A DNA stretch of 64,000 nucleotides from TMED27 sp963922705 (GTDB lineage: Bacteria > Pseudomonadota > Alphaproteobacteria > Micavibrionales > Micavibrionaceae): positions 1-64,000 of the forward strand of contig CAWUJS010000003.1 of assembly GCA_963922705.1 (NCBI GenBank), in the 5' to 3' direction. A model generated the notes under the pieces. The model worked only from the letters and a program-made list of their open reading frames with translations, had not been told where the DNA came from and made no database searches. The translations under genes and the position numbers were made by a program. Shown here piece after piece: positions 1 through 8,915 of this stretch. Numbering within the stretch: the first letter of the stretch is position 1; every line of letters begins with the position of its first letter.

Positions 1-1832
1 TTGATCCCAGGAATCCTGAATGGGCAGATCGTGACCGTTTTGTTTTGTCTGGCGGTCATGGATCGATGCTTTTATATGCCGTCAATTACCTGACCGGCTA
101 TGAAAAGATGACTCTCGAGCAAATCAAGAACTTTCGTCAACTTGGATATATTACCGCGGGTCATCCGGAGGTCGAGCAGGATGCAGGCATTGAAACAACG
201 ACAGGCCCTTTAGGGCAAGGTATTGCTACAGCCGTCGGGATGGCGCTGGCGGAGCGTATTCAGAACGCCCGTTATGGCGATGAAATCGTTGATCACTACA
301 CTTATGTCATGTGTGGTGATGGTGATTTGATGGAAGGGATCAGCCATGAGGCTTGCTCTTTGGCGGGTCATTTAAAGCTCAGTAAATTGATCGTGCTTTA
401 TGATGATAACAATATCACCATTGATGGCGAAATGGCGCTTTCTTGCGCGGATGATACAGTTGCACGTTTTGATGCATATGGCTGGGAGACGGCCACTGTT
501 GACGGGCATGATTTTGATGCTATTGAAAGCGCGATTGCCGAGGCACAGAAGTCTGACCGCCCTACCCTGATTTCATGCAAAACCAAAATCGGCTATGGTG
601 CACCGACCAAGGAAGGTTCATCTTCGGCGCATGGTGCGCCTTTAGGTGATGATGAAATTAAAGGTGCGCGGGAGAATTTAAACTGGCCGCATGCTCCGTT
701 TGAAGTTCCAGAGGATATTTTGGCAAGCTGGCGAGCATTTGGTGCACGCGGTGCGGCAAAGCACGAAGCATGGAAGGAACGCCTCGATTCTTCGGACTGG
801 AAAGAATGTCACACAAAGGCGCATGCTGGTGATTATTCCGGTGCTATTGCCCCTGTCATTGCAGAGCTCAAAGAGATGTTTGCCAATGAAAAGCCGAAAA
901 AGGCGACACGCCAGACATCTGGCATGTGCCTTGAAAAACTGGTTGAGCGTTTGTGGCTTTTGATTGGCGGGTCTGCGGATTTAACGGGATCAAACAATAC
1001 CAAAGTTGCGGCCTCTAAAGTGATTGATCGTGAGGGATATGGCGGAAACTATGTGAATTACGGCGTTCGTGAGCATGGAATGGCGGCTTGCATGAACGGG
1101 ATCGCTTTGCATGGTGGTTTGTTACCTTATGCAGGAACGTTTCTGCAATTTGCGGATTACTCGCGCCCCGCCATTCGTCTGGGAGCGCTTATGAAACAGC
1201 GCGTCATTCATGTGATGACCCATGATTCGATTGGCCTTGGTGAAGATGGTCCAACGCATCAACCTGTTGAACATTTTGCAGCATTAAGAGCCATTCCAAA
1301 TGTTTATCTCTTTCGCCCCTGTGATGGCATTGAAACTGCCGAATCATGGGAATTGGCGATGAATAAGCAAGATGCACCATCTGTTCTTGCGTTAACCCGT
1401 CAAGGGCTGCCAACGCTGTGTGATAATCGCGATGAGAATATGGTTGCTCGCGGTGCATACATCCTCAAAGACAGTGCAAATGACCCGGAAGTGACCCTCT
1501 TTGCGTCTGGGTCGGAAGTTCACCTTGCGATTGAAGCGTCAGAAAAAATTGATGCGGATGTCCGCGTGGTATCGGTTCCGTGTATGGATCTGTTTTTTGA
1601 ACAGGATAGTGAGCATTTTCAAAGCCTTGTTTGTAATAAGAGCATCAAGATCGGCATAGAGGCAGGCGTGCGTCAGGGCTGGGATCGTATCATTGGCGGG
1701 CATGCTACCTTTATTGGCATGAATAGTTTCGGCGCCTCTGCCCCTGCAAATGATTTGTTCGAGCATTTTGGGATTACTACGCAAGCCATTGTGGATGCTG
1801 CCAATAAGCGTCTTGAAAAGAGAAACAATTAA
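1..1832 (+). CDS. tkt: Transketolase (5' end cut off by window edge)
   Basis: Transketolase moves two-carbon ketol units between sugar phosphates in the non-oxidative pentose phosphate pathway, using thiamine diphosphate. The open frame enters from base 3 and already encodes the conserved RDRFVLSGGHGSMLLY block, so about 50 N-terminal residues lie outside the window and the TTG at 45 is not the start. Visible are the thiamine-binding GDGDLMEG motif, GGSADLTGSN at the start of the pyrimidine-binding domain, and THDSIGLGEDGPTHQP. The stretch just before GGSADL (about codons 301-315 of the visible frame) is unusually divergent but keeps normal length. It is followed by gap and fba on the same strand, a central-carbon cluster. 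Confidence 0.96.
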   Translation, partial: DPRNPEWADRDRFVLSGGHGSMLLYAVNYLTGYEKMTLEQIKNFRQLGYITAGHPEVEQDAGIETTTGPLGQGIATAVGMALAERIQNARYGDEIVDHYTYVMCGDGDLMEGISHEACSLAGHLKLSKLIVLYDDNNITIDGEMALSCADDTVARFDAYGWETATVDGHDFDAIESAIAEAQKSDRPTLISCKTKIGYGAPTKEGSSSAHGAPLGDDEIKGARENLNWPHAPFEVPEDILASWRAFGARGAAKHEAWKERLDSSDWKECHTKAHAGDYSGAIAPVIAELKEMFANEKPKKATRQTSGMCLEKLVERLWLLIGGSADLTGSNNTKVAASKVIDREGYGGNYVNYGVREHGMAACMNGIALHGGLLPYAGTFLQFADYSRPAIRLGALMKQRVIHVMTHDSIGLGEDGPTHQPVEHFAALRAIPNVYLFRPCDGIETAESWELAMNKQDAPSVLALTRQGLPTLCDNRDENMVARGAYILKDSANDPEVTLFASGSEVHLAIEASEKIDADVRVVSVPCMDLFFEQDSEHFQSLVCNKSIKIGIEAGVRQGWDRIIGGHATFIGMNSFGASAPANDLFEHFGITTQAIVDAANKRLEKRNN

Positions 1833-1833
1833 T

Positions 1834-1908
1834 TTTACACGTGAGTTAACGGAGAAAACGGAGATTTTTATTTAAAGGCTCTGCTAACTCTGTTATGTGA
1901 CGTGTAAA
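1834..1908 (+). promoter_or_regulatory. Long imperfect hairpin in the tkt-gap spacer
   Basis: Bases 1834-1863 and 1879-1908 form an imperfect inverted repeat of about 29 positions, beginning with the perfect arms TTTACACGT and ACGTGTAAA and containing further paired blocks. There is no T-run after it, so it is not a standard intrinsic terminator. It occupies nearly the whole gap leader and ends about 20 bases before the gap start. It could act as an RNA processing or stability element or as a leader control structure; the role is inferred. Confidence 0.5.
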
Positions 1909-1929
1909 CTTAAAATGAGGTAAATAAAT

Positions 1930-2937
1930 ATGACAGTACGTGTTGGTATTAACGGATTTGGAAGAATTGGGCGCCTTGTAGCGCGTGCATTGATCGAACA
2001 TAACCGTGATGACATTGAGCTTGTGGCAGTGAATGATCCCGGCGGCAGCTTTTTTCCTCTGCTGAAATATGATTCAGTTCATGGGCGCGCGCCGTTTGAT
2101 GTTGAAAAACGTGATGAAGATTCGATGTATATTGACGGTAAGCGCATCCACCGTTTCCGTAACCGTGATCCCAAAAATATTGATTGGGGATCTCAGGATA
2201 TTGATATTCTGATGGAATGTACCGGAAAATTCAAAGACCGCGAGGGCGCTACGCTGCACATGAATTCTGGCGCTAAAAAGATTTTGATCTCCGCGCCGGG
2301 GATCGATGAAGATATTACGGTTGTTTATGGTGTTAACCACCATGACCTGAAGGCAGAGCATAAAATTGTTTCCAACGCATCCTGCACAACAAACTGCCTC
2401 GCGCCGGTTGTTTATGCCTTGAACAAAACCATTGGTATTGAAAAAGGGTTTATGACCACGATTCATGCGTACACAGGTGATCAAAACACAGTTGATGCAT
2501 CACACAAAGACCCGTATCGCGCACGCGCCGCTGGCGTTAATTTAATACCGACCTCTACGGGAGCTGCAAAAGCAGTAGGCAAAGTTTTGCCAGAGCTTGC
2601 CGGAAAACTTGATGGTGTTTCTGTGCGTGTTCCAACCCCTAATGTCTCACTGGTTGATTTAACCTTTGATGCAGGGAAAGATACCTCGGTTGAAGAGATT
2701 AATCAGGCTATGATTGATGCCGCAAATGGTGAGCTTAAAGGCGTGTTAGCCGTTAATAGCGATCCTTGCGTATCCTCGGACTTTAATCATGATCCGCATT
2801 CTTCGATTTTTGATCTTAACGGAACGAAGGTTGTCGGTGGACGATTCGTTCGTGTTGTAAGCTGGTATGATAATGAATGGGGTTTTTCATGCCGCATGAT
2901 TGATACAGCCCTTAAAATGCACGCAGTTGGGTATTAA
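1930..2937 (+). CDS. gap: Glyceraldehyde-3-phosphate dehydrogenase
   Basis: Oxidises and phosphorylates glyceraldehyde 3-phosphate to 1,3-bisphosphoglycerate with NAD(P) in glycolysis, or runs in reverse. At 335 aa it has the family's normal length. The N-terminal nucleotide-binding motif INGFGRIGRL is at residues 7-16. The catalytic cysteine is Cys152 in SNASCTTNC and its partner His is at 179 (TTIHAYTGDQ). The C-terminal SWYDNEWGFS signature is present. It sits 97 bases after tkt; the spacer holds a long hairpin. A clear intrinsic terminator follows. pgk, which often follows gap in alphaproteobacteria, is not here. Confidence 0.98.
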   Translation: MTVRVGINGFGRIGRLVARALIEHNRDDIELVAVNDPGGSFFPLLKYDSVHGRAPFDVEKRDEDSMYIDGKRIHRFRNRDPKNIDWGSQDIDILMECTGKFKDREGATLHMNSGAKKILISAPGIDEDITVVYGVNHHDLKAEHKIVSNASCTTNCLAPVVYALNKTIGIEKGFMTTIHAYTGDQNTVDASHKDPYRARAAGVNLIPTSTGAAKAVGKVLPELAGKLDGVSVRVPTPNVSLVDLTFDAGKDTSVEEINQAMIDAANGELKGVLAVNSDPCVSSDFNHDPHSSIFDLNGTKVVGGRFVRVVSWYDNEWGFSCRMIDTALKMHAVGY

Positions 2938-3003
2938 ATCAAAATATAATTGACATTACATGAAATCAGCGGCATATTTCTAAGTCTAAACCGTTCTCCG
3001 TGT

Positions 3004-3046
3004 AAAGTCGGGTTTGAAGCTAGTCTTCAGCCCGACTTTCTTTTTA
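3004..3046 (+). terminator. Intrinsic terminator after gap
   Basis: A perfect 9-bp stem, AAAGTCGGG with CCCGACTTT, with extra pairing (TGAAG/CTTCA) inside the loop, is followed by CTTTTTAT. It separates gap from fba, so fba probably has its own promoter. Confidence 0.88.
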
Positions 3047-3136
3047 TGGATATGAATACTTACTTGCTCCTGAAACTTGGATTCGCTATACCATCACAAG
3101 TATAGAATTTTTAGTATCAAACCTCAGGGGAAAATC

Positions 3137-4051
3137 ATGTCACGCACAGAACAACTTTCTAAAATCGCCAACTCCAACGGATTTATTGCCGCACTTGATC
3201 AAAGCGGTGGCTCAACACCTAAGGCACTTGCCAATTACGGTGTTAGTGAAAATGCCTATTCCAACGAAGATGAAATGTTTGCCGCCGTGCACGCTATGCG
3301 TAGCCGAATCATAACGGCTCCCGCTTTTAACGGTGAAAAAATCCTGGGTGCTATTTTGTTTGAAAAAACAATGGATGGTGAGATTGAAGGAACGCCAACT
3401 GCGCAATATTTGTGGGAAGAGTTGAATGTTGTGCCATTCCTGAAAGTCGATAAAGGCCTTGCGGATGAGAAGAACGGCGTTCAGATGATGAAGCCTATGC
3501 CAGAGCTAGATGCCTTGCTTGCACGTGCCAACGAAAAAGGCATATTCGGGACAAAAATGCGCTCTGTGATTAATTCTGCGTCTCCTGAAGGTATTGAAGC
3601 GGTTGTTGAACAGCAATTTAATGTTGGTAAGCAGGTTATTGCGGCTGGTCTCGTGCCCATTATTGAGCCGGAAGTGAATATCAATGCGGCTGATAAAGCG
3701 GAATGTGAAGATATTCTCAAAGGAGAAATTTTGAAGCAGCTCGATGCGCTCAATGCGGATCAAAAAGTGATGCTTAAATTGACATTGCCGGAAGAGGCTA
3801 ATCTTTATGCGGAGCTTATTGCCCATGATAACGTGGTGAGTGTTGTTGCGCTATCCGGGGGCTATGATTTGGAAGAATCTTGCCGTCGCTTATCACAAAA
3901 TAACGGGATGATCGCAAGCTTTTCGCGTGCGCTAACGAATGATTTGAGTGTTAATCAAAGCGATGCTGAATTTAATACAGCTTTATCAAATGCGATTGAC
4001 AAGATCTACGCGGCCTCTGTGGGAAACGACGCAGCGAGTGAGGCGGCTTAG
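3137..4051 (+). CDS. fba: Class I fructose-bisphosphate aldolase
   Basis: Cleaves fructose 1,6-bisphosphate to two triose phosphates through a Schiff-base lysine rather than a metal. The 304-aa product carries typical class I blocks: ALDQSGGSTPKAL near the N-terminus, LFEKTMDGEI, FLKVDKGL, GTKMRSVI, VPIIEPEV and MLKLTLPEE, the last containing the probable Schiff-base lysine. An in-frame ATG exists 60 bases upstream (3077), but the ATG at 3137 has a good Shine-Dalgarno sequence (CAGGGGAAA) and matches the family N-terminus. Its own transcription unit is expected because a terminator precedes it. A palindromic repeat follows directly. Confidence 0.96.
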   Translation: MSRTEQLSKIANSNGFIAALDQSGGSTPKALANYGVSENAYSNEDEMFAAVHAMRSRIITAPAFNGEKILGAILFEKTMDGEIEGTPTAQYLWEELNVVPFLKVDKGLADEKNGVQMMKPMPELDALLARANEKGIFGTKMRSVINSASPEGIEAVVEQQFNVGKQVIAAGLVPIIEPEVNINAADKAECEDILKGEILKQLDALNADQKVMLKLTLPEEANLYAELIAHDNVVSVVALSGGYDLEESCRRLSQNNGMIASFSRALTNDLSVNQSDAEFNTALSNAIDKIYAASVGNDAASEAA

Positions 4052-4059
4052 CGGCGCTT

Positions 4060-4153
4060 GTCATTGCGAGTAGAAGCGCAGCTTCGACGTGGCAATGACG
4101 TAGCAATCTCACACATATACAGATTGCTTCAGCCCTGCGGGCTTCGCAATGAC
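4060..4153. repeat. Dispersed palindromic repeat, TCATTGCGAG type (copy A)
   Basis: The element begins GTCATTGCGAG and ends GCAATGAC, so its ends are inverted repeats, with a further internal GCAATGAC and pairs such as AGCAATCT/AGATTGCT. It lies between the converging fba and epmA genes and resembles copy B at 24541. Such REP-like elements fold into hairpins and may end transcription from both sides. Confidence 0.8.
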
Positions 4154-4172
4154 GGGTTGGATGTAATATACG

Positions 4173-5087
4173 TTAAGGCTTTCCAGCCCATAGCACATCA
4201 TCAATTATATCCGCACCACATGCCAGCATAACAAGACGGTCAAGTCCGAGGGCGCAGCCTGCTGATGGTGGCATGCCGTATTCGAGCGCGCGGATGAAAT
4301 CTTCATCAAGCGACGAATCAATGCTGTAAATATCTTTTTTTGCCTTTAAATCAGCCTCCAGTCGCGCTCTTTGCTCTTGCGGGTCAGTTAGCTCGGAAAA
4401 AGCATTGGCGATTTCTATGCCTTTTATATAAAGCTCAAAACGCTCTGCGATATCGCCGCGCTTTTTGGCTAAAGCTGCGAGAGGCGCGGGATAATCGTAT
4501 AAAATGGTCGGCCTCCCCTGCCCCAAATGCGGTTCGATTTTCTCTGCCACAATGGCGTGGAAAATATCCTCGAATGTGTCGGTTGCGATTGTCCGAACGC
4601 CGATTGATTCGGCCTGTTTTTTAAGATCTTCATGCAAATTAATATGCGCATATTTTTCAAAGGCAGCCGCAACAGACAAGCGCTCACACGGCGCATTGAA
4701 ACCCAATAATGCCAATAACGCATCACAATCATCCATCATGGCCGTATAATCCGTGCCTGTACGATACCATTCCAGCATGGTAAATTCGGGGCTGTGCAGC
4801 CTGCCCTCCTCCCCATTGCGAAACACAGGGCAGATTTGATAGATGCGCTCCATACCCGCCACGAGGAGCTTTTTCATCGCGATTTCAGGGCTTGTATGAA
4901 GCTCCAGCCTCTCGGTTTTGAAGGGTTTAATATGGGTGTCCGGCGCGCCCATCACCTGCAGAACAGGGGTTTGCACTTCATCAAAGCCCTGCTCCTCAAA
5001 ATAGCTGCGGCATGTTTTGAGGATGGCCTGACGCTTTTCCAAATATCCGCGCTTTTGTTCAAATTTATCTGGTTGCCACCAATTCAT
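4173..5087 (-). CDS. epmA: EF-P lysine ligase, EpmA/GenX (lysyl-tRNA synthetase-like)
   Basis: Attaches (R)-beta-lysine or lysine to elongation factor P. The 304-aa product corresponds to the class II lysyl-tRNA synthetase catalytic core without the N-terminal anticodon-binding domain, which is the EpmA layout. Motif 2 region FRNGEEGRLHSPEF and the C-terminal motif 3 region ALGLDRLVMLACG are visible. The start at 5087 gives the typical MNWWQPDKF opening. It diverges from rpmE. Neither efp nor the partner aminomutase epmB is in the window, so whether the full modification pathway exists cannot be told here. Confidence 0.93.
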   Translation of the reverse strand: MNWWQPDKFEQKRGYLEKRQAILKTCRSYFEEQGFDEVQTPVLQVMGAPDTHIKPFKTERLELHTSPEIAMKKLLVAGMERIYQICPVFRNGEEGRLHSPEFTMLEWYRTGTDYTAMMDDCDALLALLGFNAPCERLSVAAAFEKYAHINLHEDLKKQAESIGVRTIATDTFEDIFHAIVAEKIEPHLGQGRPTILYDYPAPLAALAKKRGDIAERFELYIKGIEIANAFSELTDPQEQRARLEADLKAKKDIYSIDSSLDEDFIRALEYGMPPSAGCALGLDRLVMLACGADIIDDVLWAGKP

Positions 5088-5155
5088 CGTAAAAATATCT
5101 TGTCATTTATGTGTAAGAGCGTTATAAAACCACAGAATTTAGGAGATTTAAAGCG

Positions 5156-5401
5156 ATGAAAGCGGAAACACACCCTGACTATCATGAAATCACTGTCCAG
5201 ATGACAGATGGTACAGAATATAAAACACGCAGCACATGGGGCAAGGAAGGCGATGTTCTTAAGCTTGACGTTGACCCGTTGACACATCCTGCATGGCAGG
5301 GTGGAACTGGTAAAGTTGTTGAAAAAGGCCAGCTTTCCAAGTTCGAAAAACGCTTTGGCAATTTTGGTCTTGCTGAAACCGGAGAAGACGACAAGAACTA
5401 A
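5156..5401 (+). CDS. rpmE: 50S ribosomal protein L31
   Basis: Small ribosomal protein of 81 aa that bridges the subunits in the 70S ribosome. The block HPDYHEITVQMTDGTEY followed by KTRSTWG is the alphaproteobacterial L31 form. The zinc CxxC pair found in some L31 proteins is absent, so this is the zinc-free type. A strong AGGAGAT ribosome binding site precedes the ATG. A terminator follows immediately. Confidence 0.96.
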   Translation: MKAETHPDYHEITVQMTDGTEYKTRSTWGKEGDVLKLDVDPLTHPAWQGGTGKVVEKGQLSKFEKRFGNFGLAETGEDDKN

Positions 5402-5433
5402 TATGCATCTGCGTTGAAAGTTTTTTCCTTATG

Positions 5434-5460
5434 AAACCCAGCCCATATTGGCGGGTTTTT
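5434..5460 (+). terminator. Intrinsic terminator after rpmE
   Basis: AAACCC-A-GCC pairs with GGC-GGGTTT around a short AT-rich loop and is followed by T residues. The last base of the T tract is also part of the valS stop codon on the other strand, so the two genes converge with no spare space. Confidence 0.8.
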
Positions 5461-8096
5461 CATGCCGCTTCCAACTGTTCCAATGCAGCACTAACTTTAG
5501 CATGCGTAGCTTTCGCCGTTTCTCTCTGCTCTTCTTTTTCAGCAATAACTTCAGCGGGCGCACGCTCAACAAAGTTTTTATTTTCAAGCTGTTGCGAGAC
5601 TTTTTGAATGTCATCTTCAAGCTTGGAGAGTTGCTTTTTCAAGCGCTCTTTCTCTGCATCCAAATCAATAATATCGGCAATTGGCAAAATAAGAGTCACA
5701 GGCTCCACAACTGTTTGCAGCGCACCTTTAGGCACTGCATCCGTAAAATCGATACTTTCAAGCCGCGCCATACGTTTTAAAATTTCATTGTAGTTTTGAA
5801 ATGCATTCCTCGAATTCTCGCAAGCATCTTTTACGAGCAACGGAATTTTTGCTCCTGCCGGCACATTCATGTCAGCACGAACAGAACGGATTTCAGAGAT
5901 AATTTTAATGATCCATTCTATTTGCTGTGACGAATCGTTTTTAACCAACGCAACATCATAAACAGGCCATTCTTTTGTAATTAGGGCCTCTTCATCGCTT
6001 ACTCTCTTCGCATAAAGATGCTCGGTTACAAACGGCATGACAGGGTTTAGCAGGATATAAGTCTGCGATAACACCCACGCTGTTGTTTTGCGAATTTCAT
6101 CGGCGTGCTCGCCTTCACTGCTTAATGACGCCTTTGTAAATTCCAGATACCAATCACAAAATGTTCCCCATACAAAATGATAAAGCCCATTCGCTGCATC
6201 ATTAAAACGATACTCATCAATGGATTTCTCAAAGCTTTTAGCTGCCTTGAACGTTTCACCAATAATCCATTGATTAGGAACATATTTGGCGGTCGCAGGA
6301 TTGAAAGCTGGATCAAAGTTGCATTTATTCATCTCAGCGTATTTGGAGGCGTTCCAGAGCTTTGTCACAAAATTGCGATATCCTTCCAGACGATCCTCGG
6401 CAAGGCGTATATCACGCCCTTGTGAGCATAAAGCGCATAATGTAAAGCGCAGTGCATCCGCGCCATATTTATCGATCAGATCAAGCGGGTCCATGACATT
6501 GCCTTTGGTCTTGGACATTTTTTGACCGTTTTTATCGCGGACAAGCGCATGAATGTAGACATCCTTAAACGGAACATCATCCATGAAATAAAGACTGAAC
6601 ATCATCATCCGTGACACCCAGAATGTGATGATATCAAAACTCGTAACAAGCGTATCGCCGGGGTAATATTGCACAAGCTCCGGTGCTTTATCCGGCCATC
6701 CCAATGTCGAGAATGCCCAGAGCGCGGACGAAAACCATGTATCCAGGACATCATCATCACGGGTTAGTGTGACGCCCTCACCTGCCTGTGCTTGCGCCTC
6801 TTCTTCAGTCTCCGCAACATAGACCTTGCCGTCTTTATCATACCAGGCTGGAATTTGGTGCCCCCACCAAAGCTGGCGGGATATGCACCATGGCAATTGA
6901 TTATCTACCCATTGAAAATACATATTCTCATATTGCTGCGGGATAAAACGCGTACGTCCATCACGCACAGCTTGAGCCGCCGGTTTTGCCAATGTCGGCG
7001 TGTCGACAAACCATTGCTCAGTTAAAAACGGCTCGATAACAACCGTTTTTGTTTTCTCATCATAAGGAACGGCATGCTTGATGTTTTCAATCTCAACCAG
7101 TAAATCGAGTTCTTCAAGTTCTTTTAAAACCTCTTTACGCGCTACAAAACGGTCAAGCCCATGATATTTTTTGGGAATATCTTCGTGTTCAATAATTTTT
7201 GCCTGACGCGTAAAGATATTAATCATCGGCAAGTCATGACGTTTGCCCACCTCAAAATCATTGAAATCATGAGCGGGTGTAATTTTAACGGCTCCGGACC
7301 CTTTTTCGGGATCAGAATAGTCATCAGCAACAATCGGAATTAAGCGTCCAGTGATCGGCAAGGATACGCTTTTACCAACCACATCTTTGTAACGCGCATC
7401 ATCCGGGTGCACAGCGACAGCCGTATCGCCCAGCATGGTTTCAGGGCGCGTTGTAGCAACGGTGATAAATTGCTCCGTCTCCCCTTCTATGGGATAGCGG
7501 ATATGCCACATCTTACCTTTTTGTTCTTTCTGCTCCACCTCAAGATCGGAAATCGCCGTTTCAAGGCCAGGATGCCAGTTCACAAGACGGTTATCCTTAT
7601 AAATAAGCCCATCATTATAAAGAGAAACAAATGCTTTTAGAACAGCTTTGGAAAGCCCTTCATCCATAGTAAAGCGTTCACGTGACCAATCCGGTGTTGT
7701 ACCGAGACGCCCCAACTGCCCAACAATGGCACCGCCTGATTCTTCTTTCCACTGCCAGGCATGCTCAAGGAACGCTTCACGCCCCATCTCTTTACGTTTG
7801 GGCAGGCCATCTTTTTCAAGCTTACGCTCGACCATCATTTGTGTTGCAATGCCCGCGTGATCAGTGCCCGGCTGCCACAATGTTTTACGGCCTTTCATGC
7901 GGTGATAACGGATGAGAATATCCTGCAATGTGTGATTAAGCGCATGCCCCACATGCAAAATCCCCGTTACATTGGGCGGGGGCATCATAATGGTGTAGGG
8001 ATTGCCATCACCGGCAGGGCTAAACAAACCGCTATCTTCCCAGCTTTTATAAAGCTTTTCTTCGATGTCTTTAAAATTGAAATTTTTATCCAGCAT
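5460..8096 (-). CDS. valS: Valyl-tRNA synthetase
   Basis: Class I aminoacyl-tRNA synthetase that charges tRNA-Val. The catalytic HIGH-type motif is in PPPNVTGILHVGHAL near the N-terminus and the KMSKS-type motif is KMSKTKG in the middle; the large editing domain lies between them. The C-terminal ~70 residues are charged and heptad-like, matching the valyl-specific coiled-coil arm. The ATG at 8096 is preferred over an upstream in-frame TTG at 8102. Length (878 aa) is normal. It follows the PopZ-like gene on the same strand, an arrangement common in alphaproteobacteria. Confidence 0.97.
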   Translation of the reverse strand: MLDKNFNFKDIEEKLYKSWEDSGLFSPAGDGNPYTIMMPPPNVTGILHVGHALNHTLQDILIRYHRMKGRKTLWQPGTDHAGIATQMMVERKLEKDGLPKRKEMGREAFLEHAWQWKEESGGAIVGQLGRLGTTPDWSRERFTMDEGLSKAVLKAFVSLYNDGLIYKDNRLVNWHPGLETAISDLEVEQKEQKGKMWHIRYPIEGETEQFITVATTRPETMLGDTAVAVHPDDARYKDVVGKSVSLPITGRLIPIVADDYSDPEKGSGAVKITPAHDFNDFEVGKRHDLPMINIFTRQAKIIEHEDIPKKYHGLDRFVARKEVLKELEELDLLVEIENIKHAVPYDEKTKTVVIEPFLTEQWFVDTPTLAKPAAQAVRDGRTRFIPQQYENMYFQWVDNQLPWCISRQLWWGHQIPAWYDKDGKVYVAETEEEAQAQAGEGVTLTRDDDVLDTWFSSALWAFSTLGWPDKAPELVQYYPGDTLVTSFDIITFWVSRMMMFSLYFMDDVPFKDVYIHALVRDKNGQKMSKTKGNVMDPLDLIDKYGADALRFTLCALCSQGRDIRLAEDRLEGYRNFVTKLWNASKYAEMNKCNFDPAFNPATAKYVPNQWIIGETFKAAKSFEKSIDEYRFNDAANGLYHFVWGTFCDWYLEFTKASLSSEGEHADEIRKTTAWVLSQTYILLNPVMPFVTEHLYAKRVSDEEALITKEWPVYDVALVKNDSSQQIEWIIKIISEIRSVRADMNVPAGAKIPLLVKDACENSRNAFQNYNEILKRMARLESIDFTDAVPKGALQTVVEPVTLILPIADIIDLDAEKERLKKQLSKLEDDIQKVSQQLENKNFVERAPAEVIAEKEEQRETAKATHAKVSAALEQLEAA

Positions 8097-8175
8097 GAGC
8101 AATCACATTATATAGCGTTATTAATTTACAAGATGTTTTAAAGGATTTTGTGTGTCTTGCAACCAGGATATACGC

Positions 8176-8787
8176 CTAATCATCGCCAATGACTTGTTTG
8201 GAAACACGACGAAGCTCTTCTTCGACAAGACGCTCAATGATAGAAGGCAAATTATCATCAAGCCAGTTTCTAAGCAGCGGACGCAATTCAGTACGGACAA
8301 TTTCTTCAAGCGTTATGCCCTGATATTCAACCGCAGTTTGCTTAACCAGCTTTTCAAAGCCATCATACGCTGCTGTTTCAGCCGCTTCCGTGAAGATATC
8401 GCTTTCTTCGTGATCCTGCTCTTCATGCTCAGAATCACGCATTTCAACTTCTACAAGCTCTTTTTCCGGCTGAACTTCCTCTTCCGGCTCCTCGTCAAGT
8501 TCTTCCTGAACGGCTTCTTCCGGCTCTGATTCTGCATCATCCTCTTCCTGCGCAGTGTTATCCTCAGATTCAGAAATAGCCTCTTCTTCAACCTTATCGG
8601 TCAATTCAATAAGATCATCCTCATCTATGGCTTCCTCTACGGGATCGTCAACCGAATCGTCTATTTCACCAGCATCGATATCAACGTCAGATTCTTCATC
8701 GTCATCAGAAATGATTTGGCGAATCGAATCCAAGATTTCTTCAATGGATGGTTCTTCTTCTGTATTTTCGTCGTCAGTATCGGCCAT
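8176..8787 (-). CDS. popZ: PopZ-like cell-pole organizing protein (DUF2497)
   Basis: 203-aa, strongly acidic protein. The N-terminus has the short conserved helix EPSIEEILDSIRQIISDD, the middle (about 35-125) is a low-complexity run rich in Asp, Glu and Ser, and the C-terminus has conserved helices EEIVRTELRPLLRNWLDDNL and ERLVEEELRRVSKQ. This is the PopZ layout: a partner-binding helix, a disordered acidic linker and an oligomerisation domain. PopZ forms a polar matrix that anchors the chromosome origin region and signalling proteins. It is upstream of valS. The assignment rests on the two end motifs and on position. Confidence 0.85.
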   Translation of the reverse strand: MADTDDENTEEEPSIEEILDSIRQIISDDDEESDVDIDAGEIDDSVDDPVEEAIDEDDLIELTDKVEEEAISESEDNTAQEEDDAESEPEEAVQEELDEEPEEEVQPEKELVEVEMRDSEHEEQDHEESDIFTEAAETAAYDGFEKLVKQTAVEYQGITLEEIVRTELRPLLRNWLDDNLPSIIERLVEEELRRVSKQVIGDD

Positions 8788-8915
8788 AAAAACGATATAA
8801 ATCCTTTAAGCATTCAGCCTTTTCAGTGTCACGTATCACATATAGGATGTAAAGGCAGCGTAGGAGTTTGCTTAATCCTATCCACATTAACATCAATTCT
8901 ATCCTGAACGCTTAA

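Noticed and set aside
901..963. A frameshift in tkt before GGSADLTGSN
   Set aside because: The stretch is divergent but has the expected number of residues, and neither other frame gives a better family match.
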